A stretch of 5,121 nt of DNA, from assembly GCA_902796565.1 (NCBI GenBank), contig CADBPP010000034.1, positions 1-5,121 of the forward strand, in the 5' to 3' direction. The notes under the pieces are model-generated. The model was given only the letters and a program-made list of their open reading frames with translations. It did no database searches and was not told the DNA's origin. The DNA comes from an uncultured Eubacteriales bacterium. Its GTDB lineage: Bacteria; Bacillota; Clostridia; Eubacteriales; Anaerofustaceae. Shown piece after piece: positions 1 through 5,121 of this stretch (the first letter of the stretch is position 1; each line of letters starts with the position of its first letter). The position numbers and the translations under genes are program-made.

Positions 1-333
1 ATCCGCGACGGGTATGTGAGCTTTTCCGGAGTGGAAACGAAGGTCCAGAGGATGATCGCGTCCGGGGAATATCCTCCCGCGTCGATCGCCTCCGGAGTGT
101 TCCGCTGCGTTGCCTTAAGCGTCGCCGCCATGATAAACGACGCCGCGGAAAGGACCGGTGTGGGAAGCGTGCTCCTCGCCGGAGGAGTCTCCTCCAGCGC
201 GAATATACGCTCAATGATCGGCTCCGCTCTCAGAGCGGGAACGGACCTTTACTGCGCGTCTGACGGAATGGGCAGCGACAACGCCTGCGGCGTGGCTCTT
301 CTGGGCCGGGAATACTTCAGCAGGACTGACTGA
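1..333 (+). CDS. TsaD/Kae1-like M22 family paralog (C-terminal part, 5' end outside window)
   Basis: This is the last 110 codons of a gene whose reading frame is open to the window's left edge, so the start lies upstream; the GTG at 16 is internal. Three blocks align with the C-terminal half of TsaD/Kae1 proteins (ASKHA fold): VSFSGVETK at fragment residues 6-14 (TsaD has FSFSGLKT), the glycine loop LLAGGVSSSANIR at 58-70 (TsaD: LAGGVAANxxLR), and SDNACGVALLG at 92-102, keeping the Asp-Asn-Ala of TsaD's CTDNAAMIA motif. TsaD makes the tRNA t6A modification with TsaB and TsaE. This copy diverges at SGLKT (Glu-Thr-Lys instead of Lys-Thr) and in the residues after DNA, so I read it as the second M22-type paralog that many Clostridia carry next to xseA, whose function is not established to my knowledge. 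The N-terminal metal-binding HxxxH region cannot be seen, so a divergent true TsaD is not excluded. Family call is firm, function is not. Confidence 0.85.
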   Translation: MRDGYVSFSGVETKVQRMIASGEYPPASIASGVFRCVALSVAAMINDAAERTGVGSVLLAGGVSSSANIRSMIGSALRAGTDLYCASDGMGSDNACGVALLGREYFSRTD

Positions 334-371
334 TCAGCGATTTAAATTCTTTCCCGTGGGGGGAGAGGCAC

Positions 372-377
372 TATAAT
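372..377 (+). promoter_or_regulatory. Candidate sigma-A -10 box (TATAAT) upstream of the 884-aa gene
   Basis: A perfect TATAAT stands out in GC-rich DNA, 52 bases before the ATG at 430 and just downstream of the AT-rich stretch 339-352. The -35 region is weak: the best hexamer is TTTCCC at 350-355 (three of six consensus bases, 16-base spacer), and there is no TGn extension before the -10. If used, transcription would start near 384 and the leader would hold the hairpin and Shine-Dalgarno described separately. It would make the 884-aa gene the first gene of a transcript that includes xseA, xseB and ispA. Inferred from sequence only. Confidence 0.4.
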
Positions 378-396
378 TTACTGGCGGAAAGGAGCT

Positions 397-415
397 GTCC
401 GGGGCTGTCTCGGAC
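397..415 (+). promoter_or_regulatory. Leader hairpin immediately 5' of the Shine-Dalgarno
   Basis: GTCCG at 397-401 pairs perfectly with CGGAC at 411-415. The stem can extend inward by G402-U410, G403-C409 and G404-U408, leaving a three-base CUG loop (405-407), for eight pairs of which two are wobbles. It ends two bases before the AAGGAG at 418-423. No U-tract follows, so it does not look like an intrinsic terminator. It could influence initiation or message stability, or be chance in GC-rich DNA. Confidence 0.35.
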
Positions 416-417
416 CG

Positions 418-423
418 AAGGAG
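418..423 (+). promoter_or_regulatory. Ribosome binding site of the 884-aa gene
   Basis: AAGGAG lies six bases before the ATG at 430, which is good spacing. An in-frame TAA at 424-426 excludes any earlier start, so ATG 430 is well fixed. A second AAAGGAG at 388-394 has no suitable start codon at normal distance and is probably not used. Confidence 0.8.
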
Positions 424-429
424 TAAAGT

Positions 430-3084
430 ATGGATACGACAATGCCTGTAATAAAGCTTCCCGAAAGTGATGCTTTCCCGATATGGTCGGTCTCCGGAAA
501 GGATGTGGTGGATCAGCTGTATAGCGGGGAGGGAGATGTTACGGAAGATGCACTTCCTGAAAAGGTGATCCTGGAGTGCCCCGCGGAAGTCACTGCGCTT
601 GCAGGCAGGGGAAAAGAGATCATCGGCTATACCGGTGGCAGTTATTACGTCTCGCCGGAAGATCTTTCGGAAAGGACCCTGGTGATGTTCGCAAAAGACA
701 CCATGACGGTCCCCTTCGTACAGAAGTCGATAGAGTATCACGATCCCGACAGACCTTCCTACGTCAATGAGTTCGGATTCAGAGCCCTTATCTACCTCGA
801 GGTGGATGACCCCATCGAGCTCGGAAAGATCATTTTCGGCGCCGGCCTCGCGGATCCCGAAGGCGGCGAGGATCATTACACCGACGTCATCCGCAGGATC
901 ATTTCCCAAAGCGTGATAAAGGTCGCAGCGGACAACCTCCTTATAGAGGATGAGGCCCGCAAGAACACGGTGACTTATGATGAAGATGATCTCCTTGAGG
1001 AAGAGGACATTCACGCAGGGGAATGCGGTGATCCCGGGGAGTATATCCGATGCGCCCTGGAAGAGCAGCTGAAGAGCGCCGTAGCCTCCCTGGACGCCGG
1101 AATATCAATTGTCGGCCTGGAAGAGCCGGAGTTTGATGTCCCGGAGGATCTGAGCATTTATCTGCGAAGGCTCAGAGATCATAGATATCCTACGTACGGC
1201 ACCTTCGGAACGATAAGGATGGACGACCCCTCCCGCAGAGTCGTGATGCTGATCCCGGGCACGGAGCTGACAGAGGATAATTATATCCTGGACCTTACAA
1301 GGGATCAGGTCGCCATGATAGTGGACTCGGAGAGCGCATCGGCCCGTCATGACGAAAAGAGTGACATCCCGGTGTACGTCACATCCATACTTGAAGTGCC
1401 GGTGCTGGAATGGAGCAGGAGGGGACGCCGTGAAGATCATGACCTGTGTATCGTGGACACCAGTGCCCTGATCTCCTGTGAGTTTAATAACTGCGAGATG
1501 CTCGTCTACAATGACGCCAGGGACGATTACATGGGCCTTACGGTGGACGGCACCGCAGTGGCCGGCGTTCCGCGCTCTCCCCGTGACGTCTCCGACATGG
1601 TGGACATGCTCCACAGGTACGGCGTAAAGGATTTTAAGGACGACAGTATACGCTCCTTTTTAGGTTGGATGCTCCGCGTGGTGTTCGATTTCGGACTGCG
1701 CTGCGACGCTCTTTTCGGAGAAAACGCCCTGATGCCCCTGATCGCCGCGCGCACCGTCAGGATGAGCGCAGACCGTACGGACAGTTTCGGCATATTCAGC
1801 AGGACATCCATCGTAGTGCGGGAGGGCTGTCTCACTCTTAAGGAACTGAGTATAAGGCTTAAGGAGATAAAACGGCCCGGAGACGGCTTAATGCTGGATG
1901 CGCTGGATCTTTCAACGTACAAAGACCGCAAAGACATCAGGGATGAACGGCCCCTCATAAAGGCTGTATGGGAGCTCACCCGCGGAAGCGGCGGGGAGGC
2001 GGCTGATAATGCCGTTTCCTATCTGGAGAGACGAATCTTCTATGACCCGCTGGCGGCGGTTTTCCTGGCACACTGCTACCGGGACGGCATCGGTGTGGAG
2101 AAGGACAGGCAAAAGTATATCGATCTCATATATGATGCCGCCAGCGATAAGATGGACATAATGAAGGAGATGTCATCCGCAGCGGTTACCGGAAGAGCGG
2201 ACCTGGCCCTCAATGACTCCTATGCTTTCAGATGGAAGATGCCCGTATTCTGTGAATATCTCAGACATGAGCTGGACGCCCATCCGGATAAAAAAGGATA
2301 CGTGGATATCGAGGATGACATCATCGATCCCCTGCGCCGGGCGGCTATGATGGATGAGCCGGGGTGGCGGGATATCCTCAGGGAGATCTGGGAAAGAGGC
2401 GGTCAGCTTCGGGAATACATCCTTGATTATGTCGCCTATGAAGACGGTCTCAGCGATCCGCCGGCTTACCGGGAAATGTGCTGTGAACTGGCAAAGGACT
2501 CGGTGGATGAACATATCCAAAAGCGCGCGGACAGGGAGAAAGACTTTGAAAATGAGGTCGGTTCCGTTACCCGGGAAGAGATGGACCGGATGGATTTCGC
2601 CTCATCCGTGGTCGGCAAGCAGACCGAATACCTCAAAAGAGTATACGAGGAAGAGAAGCAAAAGGAGGAGCAGAAGAGTCCCCCCGAGCCGGCGGGGCGA
2701 AGAAGTTTCTTTGAAGCTCTGGGCGACTTTTTCATGACGGAGGAACTGTGGGCATCCGCCCTGTGCCTTCTGACGATCGCTCTTCTGTACCTGTTCCGCT
2801 GGTTCGAGTCCGATGCAGCCCCGGACGGCATCCTGTGGGCCTTCGTCCACATGATATCGACCTTCGGCACCTTCGCGGTGGCTGCCGTCGCCCTGTTCTT
2901 TTCCTTTGAGCTGCTTTTCGAGATAGGCATCATTGGAGGCATCATAGGGGCCGTGGGAAGCGTGGCGGTGGTGATATTAATGGGCAGTTATCCATATGTT
3001 CTCACCTATTCCGTCATAGGGCTGGGGGCCATGGCGGCTGTGATGTTCATAAAGACACTGATCGTCATGAAACGGGGGTACTGA
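430..3084 (+). CDS. Large membrane-anchored protein of unknown function: divergent SPFH-like N-terminus, Sel1-like repeat, four-helix C-terminal membrane region
   Basis: I do not recognise a named family; the 884-aa frame is intact. Residues 48-241 follow the order of an SPFH/virion-core-like domain: a strand-turn block with AGRGKEIIGYTGGSYYV (58-74), PFVQKS then FGFRALIYLEVDDP (115-128), a helix with YTDVIRRIISQSV, and a closing helix-strand with LEEQLKSAVASLDAGISIV (210-228) and FDVPEDL (235-241). An acidic run (184-193) interrupts it. Residues 242-537 match nothing I know. Residues 538-571 look like one Sel1-like repeat (LAHCYRDGIGVEKD, then YDAA). A charged, probably helical stretch covers 691-759. 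Likely membrane segments are 773-790, 803-826, 832-852 and 857-879, with a basic end (KRGY). There is no N-terminal signal peptide, so the 770-residue body should be cytoplasmic, tethered at its C-terminus. It precedes xseA by 22 bases, suggesting co-transcription but not a shared function. The gene call is firm; the domain reading is by eye. Confidence 0.9.
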   Translation: MDTTMPVIKLPESDAFPIWSVSGKDVVDQLYSGEGDVTEDALPEKVILECPAEVTALAGRGKEIIGYTGGSYYVSPEDLSERTLVMFAKDTMTVPFVQKSIEYHDPDRPSYVNEFGFRALIYLEVDDPIELGKIIFGAGLADPEGGEDHYTDVIRRIISQSVIKVAADNLLIEDEARKNTVTYDEDDLLEEEDIHAGECGDPGEYIRCALEEQLKSAVASLDAGISIVGLEEPEFDVPEDLSIYLRRLRDHRYPTYGTFGTIRMDDPSRRVVMLIPGTELTEDNYILDLTRDQVAMIVDSESASARHDEKSDIPVYVTSILEVPVLEWSRRGRREDHDLCIVDTSALISCEFNNCEMLVYNDARDDYMGLTVDGTAVAGVPRSPRDVSDMVDMLHRYGVKDFKDDSIRSFLGWMLRVVFDFGLRCDALFGENALMPLIAARTVRMSADRTDSFGIFSRTSIVVREGCLTLKELSIRLKEIKRPGDGLMLDALDLSTYKDRKDIRDERPLIKAVWELTRGSGGEAADNAVSYLERRIFYDPLAAVFLAHCYRDGIGVEKDRQKYIDLIYDAASDKMDIMKEMSSAAVTGRADLALNDSYAFRWKMPVFCEYLRHELDAHPDKKGYVDIEDDIIDPLRRAAMMDEPGWRDILREIWERGGQLREYILDYVAYEDGLSDPPAYREMCCELAKDSVDEHIQKRADREKDFENEVGSVTREEMDRMDFASSVVGKQTEYLKRVYEEEKQKEEQKSPPEPAGRRSFFEALGDFFMTEELWASALCLLTIALLYLFRWFESDAAPDGILWAFVHMISTFGTFAVAAVALFFSFELLFEIGIIGGIIGAVGSVAVVILMGSYPYVLTYSVIGLGAMAAVMFIKTLIVMKRGY

Positions 3085-3092
3085 TCGTGACG

Positions 3093-3105
3093 GTCCCGGA
3101 GGGAC
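3093..3105 (+). promoter_or_regulatory. Hairpin containing the xseA Shine-Dalgarno
   Basis: GTCCC (3093-3097), loop GGA (3098-3100), GGGAC (3101-3105) form a perfect five-pair inverted repeat. The only good Shine-Dalgarno for xseA, GGAGGG at 3098-3103, sits in its loop and 3' arm. The stop codon of the preceding gene is at 3082-3084, so a terminating ribosome would cover or melt the hairpin. This fits translational coupling of xseA to the 884-aa gene. The stem is short and could be coincidental. Confidence 0.4.
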
Positions 3106-3106
3106 A

Positions 3107-4321
3107 ATGGAAGAAAGACATGACAGAGTGAGCGTCACCCAGCTCACCCGCTACATCTCGGCGCTTATCGAGGGAGATATGTTCCTCAGCCAGGTGTGCG
3201 TGGAGGGGGAGCTGTCCAATGTGAAGCTGCATTCATCAGGACATATATATTTCACCCTAAAGGACGACGAGTCCCGCATAAGCTGCGTCATGTTCCGCTC
3301 GGCAGCGGGGAGCCTGAGGTTCTATCCCGAGGACGGCATGAAGGTCATCGCCTGGGGAAGAGTCGGGGTATACGAGAAGAGCGGCAGCTACCAGATCTAC
3401 GTGTCCGCCATGAGAAAGGCGGGGGCGGGGGATCTGTACGAAAGATACCAGGAGCTTTTAAAACAGCTGGGGGACGCGGGATGGTTCGATCCTTCCCGCA
3501 AGAAGCCGCTGCCCTTCATGCCCCGCACCATCGCCCTGGTGACATCCCCCACGGGGGCTGCAGTGAGGGACATGATAAGCGTCCTTTCCAGGAGGGCGCC
3601 CTACGCCAGCCTCATCGTCTGCCCCGTGCTGGTGCAGGGAGAGGGGGCCGCGTCGAGCATCGCCTCCATGCTGGAGAGGATAGATTCCCTGGGCCTCGCG
3701 GACGTCATCCTTCTGGGAAGGGGAGGAGGTTCCATAGAGGACCTGTGGGCCTTCAACGAGATGGAGACCGTATCGGCGGTATACCGTTCAGACACCCCCA
3801 TCATATCCTGCGTCGGGCACGAGACGGATTTCACCATCACGGATTTCGTGGCTGACCTGAGGGCGCCGACGCCATCCGCCGCGGCGGAGATGGCCGCACC
3901 GGACGCTTCCGAGCTGGCGGAGAGCATATCATCTCTTGGAAGGAGGATGGACGAGGCTGTCCGTACAAGGATCCTGTCCCTTTCGGAAAAGCTCAGGCAG
4001 ATCCGCTCCCTTCCGGTCATGAAAAGGGCGTCCGCCGCGGTGGACGTGAAGCTGATGAGCGTGGACGCCGTCAGCGAAAAGCTGGACGAGAGGATACGCG
4101 CCCTGTTGGAGCGCAAATCCATGCAGGTCTCTTCCGCCGGGGATCTCATCAGGAGCTATTCCCTGGAGGATACCCTGAAGCGGGGATTCTACATACCGAT
4201 GAAGGGGGAGGATACCGTCTTCGGAGGCATTCTGCCGGGGGACGAACTGACCTTTATGGGATGGGACGCGGCGGTGGACGTGACTGTGGACAATGTCAGG
4301 GGAGGTAAAAAAGATGAGTGA
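3107..4321 (+). CDS. xseA: Exodeoxyribonuclease VII large subunit
   Basis: Catalytic subunit of ExoVII, a cytoplasmic, metal-independent nuclease that cuts single-stranded DNA from both ends into short oligonucleotides and acts in repair. An N-terminal OB-fold for ssDNA binding spans about residues 8-104 (VTQLTRYI, VEGELSN, SSGHIYFTLKD). The central nuclease domain keeps the residues reported as essential in E. coli XseA, at the same numbers: D155 (in AAVRDMI), R205 (GRGGGSIEDLWAFN), H238 and D241 (VGHETDFTITDFVAD), followed by RAPTPSAAAE. A helical region that normally binds XseB covers about 265-345, and the end has LKRGFYI and PGDEL in place of the usual LxRGYAI and GD motifs. At 404 aa it is about 50 shorter than the E. 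coli protein, the loss lying in the helical part. Start: ATG 3107 has GGAGGG only 3-4 bases upstream; GTG 3128 would give a start nearer the family norm but has only a weak purine run before it. It overlaps xseB by eight bases. Confidence 0.97.
   Translation: MEERHDRVSVTQLTRYISALIEGDMFLSQVCVEGELSNVKLHSSGHIYFTLKDDESRISCVMFRSAAGSLRFYPEDGMKVIAWGRVGVYEKSGSYQIYVSAMRKAGAGDLYERYQELLKQLGDAGWFDPSRKKPLPFMPRTIALVTSPTGAAVRDMISVLSRRAPYASLIVCPVLVQGEGAASSIASMLERIDSLGLADVILLGRGGGSIEDLWAFNEMETVSAVYRSDTPIISCVGHETDFTITDFVADLRAPTPSAAAEMAAPDASELAESISSLGRRMDEAVRTRILSLSEKLRQIRSLPVMKRASAAVDVKLMSVDAVSEKLDERIRALLERKSMQVSSAGDLIRSYSLEDTLKRGFYIPMKGEDTVFGGILPGDELTFMGWDAAVDVTVDNVRGGKKDE
4301..4305 (+). promoter_or_regulatory. 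Ribosome binding site of xseB (within the xseA end)
   Basis: GGAGG is followed by an eight-base spacer (TAAAAAAG) and ATG 4314. This favours 4314 over the in-frame ATG at 4293, which lies upstream of this site and would add seven residues (MSGEVKK) not expected for XseB. The site lies in the last codons of xseA. Confidence 0.8.
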
Positions 4322-4529
4322 AGAAAAAGAACTGAGCTTTGAGGAAAAGCTGGAGAGGGCGACCCAGATAGCGTCGGCCCTTTCGGATCCATCGGCGGCT
4401 CTGGCGGAGAGCATGAAGCTGTACGAGGAGGGCAGAAAGCTGATAGATGAGATGACCGGGGAGCTGGAGGCGGCCAGGGAAAAGGTCCGCATCCTTACCG
4501 GGGAAGACACGCTGGAGGACTACGAATGA
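4314..4529 (+). CDS. xseB: Exodeoxyribonuclease VII small subunit
   Basis: A 71-aa all-helical protein of normal XseB length. It carries the family signature: SFEEKLERATQIASAL (residues 8-23), then a short turn and ALAESMKLYEEGRKLIDEM (29-47), followed by a second helix ending in AAREKVRIL. XseB has no catalytic residues; several copies bind the helical C-terminal region of XseA to form ExoVII. The N-terminal helix-turn-helix pattern with YEEG is the best-conserved part of the family. An acidic tail (GEDTLEDYE) closes the protein. It begins eight bases before the xseA stop and its own stop overlaps the ispA start as ATGA, so translation of the three genes is probably coupled, as suits a fixed subunit ratio. 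Start ATG 4314 was chosen from the upstream GGAGG. Confidence 0.95.
   Translation: MSEEKELSFEEKLERATQIASALSDPSAALAESMKLYEEGRKLIDEMTGELEAAREKVRILTGEDTLEDYE
4514..4518 (+). promoter_or_regulatory. Ribosome binding site of ispA (within xseB)
   Basis: GGAGG lies inside the last codons of xseB, seven bases before ATG 4526. With the ATGA overlap it fixes the ispA start and permits reinitiation by the ribosome ending xseB. Confidence 0.75.
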
Positions 4530-5121
4530 TCAGGAAATACGGTCCCGATGTATTGAGATACATCGACACAGTGCTGGAAGGATACCTGCCCCAAAAGGAT
4601 TTCCCGGAGAATATCCATGACGCGGTGAGGTATTCCCTCTTCGGGGACGGAAAGAGGGTAAGGCCCTTTCTGATGATAGCGGTATCGGACATGCTGGGAG
4701 GGGATCCCTCCTTCATCGAGCCCCTTTTCAGCGCCCTGGAAATGATCCATACGTACTCGCTGATCCATGATGATCTGCCCTGCATGGATGACGACGATAC
4801 CAGGAGGGGCAAGCCCACGAACCACATAGTGTTCGGATATCCCGTGGCTGTGCTGGCGGGGGACGCCCTTCTGAACATGGCCTTCGAGACCGTCCTTAAG
4901 GCATACGGCGGCATAGAGCCCTCCATGAGGGAGCGCTACATCAGGGCTGCGGGGATCATCTCCGAATGCTCCGGGATCCTTGGCATGGTAGGCGGACAGG
5001 TGGCGGATATGATGTTCGACGAGAAGGGGGACGATCCCGCGGCGCTGGAATACATCTACCGCTGCAAGACCGGGGCCCTCATCAGAGCCGCGGTGCTCGC
5101 GGGAGCGCTGTCCTCACCGAA
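4526..5121 (+). CDS. ispA: Polyprenyl (farnesyl) diphosphate synthase, N-terminal two thirds; cut by window end
   Basis: The first 198 codons of a trans-isoprenyl diphosphate synthase, which condenses isopentenyl diphosphate with DMAPP and then GPP to give farnesyl diphosphate, the precursor for undecaprenyl phosphate and quinone side chains; cytoplasmic. Visible motifs in order: GDGKRVRP (residues 40-47, IPP-binding Lys43 and Arg46), the first aspartate-rich motif DDLPCMDDDDTRRGK (82-96, Asp82, Asp83 and Asp88 as DDx4D), LAGDALL (110-116), VGGQVADM (155-162) and Lys181-Thr182. The two-residue insertion in the first Asp motif and an aromatic (Tyr77) five residues before it match E. coli IspA (AYSLIHDDLPAMDDDD) and the bacterial farnesyl type rather than geranylgeranyl synthases. 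The second Asp-rich motif and C-terminus lie beyond the window, so final chain length cannot be confirmed. The start is set by the ATGA overlap with xseB. Confidence 0.95.
   Translation, partial: MIRKYGPDVLRYIDTVLEGYLPQKDFPENIHDAVRYSLFGDGKRVRPFLMIAVSDMLGGDPSFIEPLFSALEMIHTYSLIHDDLPCMDDDDTRRGKPTNHIVFGYPVAVLAGDALLNMAFETVLKAYGGIEPSMRERYIRAAGIISECSGILGMVGGQVADMMFDEKGDDPAALEYIYRCKTGALIRAAVLAGALSSP

Noticed and set aside
181..238. Two inverted repeats in the M22 gene: GGAGGA-GTC-TCCTCC (181-195) and CCGCTCT-C-AGAGCGG (224-238)
   Set aside because: Both lie in conserved coding sequence (the first encodes the glycine loop), have no U-tract and are not near a gene end, so they are most simply codon coincidence.
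334..371. Possible terminator after the M22 gene
   Set aside because: No GC-rich stem followed by a T-run is present between the stop at 331-333 and the TATAAT, so read-through from upstream cannot be excluded.
334..1014. Long minus-strand open frame (226 codons) opposite the gap and the start of the 884-aa gene
   Set aside because: It is antisense to a well-supported gene with a clear RBS, its product has no recognisable motif, and long antisense frames are expected in GC-rich coding DNA.
3196..3855. 219-codon plus-strand frame inside xseA
   Set aside because: Out of frame with xseA, whose catalytic motifs run through the same bases. Its translation is rich in Arg, Gly and His, as is typical of a shadow frame.
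4293..4313. Earlier in-frame ATG for xseB at 4293
   Set aside because: It has no suitable Shine-Dalgarno, and the GGAGG at 4301-4305 is correctly spaced for ATG 4314, which gives the normal XseB N-terminus.
3601..4510. Overlapping minus-strand frames opposite xseA and xseB
   Set aside because: Composition is Ser/Arg-rich with no motif or RBS, and the opposite strand carries conserved enzymes.
1..5121. Search for CRISPR repeats, tRNA/rRNA, insertion sequence ends, riboswitches or prophage genes
   Set aside because: No spaced direct repeats, transposase motifs, terminal inverted repeats or RNA gene signatures were found by reading; the window is almost fully occupied by five plus-strand genes.

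Overview
The window reads as a chromosomal housekeeping stretch from a GC-rich anaerobic Firmicute, most likely class Clostridia. The basis is gene order: a TsaD-like (M22) paralog, xseA, xseB and ispA on one strand, a neighbourhood I associate with Clostridia. The frequent AGG/AGA arginine and ATA isoleucine codons in a GC-rich background fit some clostridial families, but I cannot assign genus or family. All supported genes lie on the + strand, and there is no mobile element, RNA gene or CRISPR array.

Layout: 1-333 is the C-terminal part of a TsaD/Kae1-like M22 'glycoprotease' paralog. 334-429 is a 96-base gap with a consensus TATAAT box, a hairpin and a strong Shine-Dalgarno. 430-3084 is one large intact gene (884 aa) that I do not recognise as a named family. 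Its N-terminal third looks like a divergent SPFH/virion-core-like domain, it has one Sel1-like helical repeat in the middle, and it ends in a charged linker plus about four membrane segments. 3107-4321 is xseA and 4314-4529 is xseB, the two subunits of exodeoxyribonuclease VII. 4526-5121 is the start of ispA (farnesyl diphosphate synthase type), cut by the window edge.

From 430 onward the genes look co-transcribed: a 22-base gap, then an 8-base overlap, then a 4-base ATGA overlap. XseA and XseB assemble into one enzyme that degrades single-stranded DNA. IspA makes the C15 isoprenoid precursor and is commonly in this operon without a direct functional link to ExoVII. The outlier is the 884-aa membrane-anchored protein between the M22 paralog and xseA. 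It is the best candidate in the window for something undescribed, and the sequence alone gives no firm function for it.
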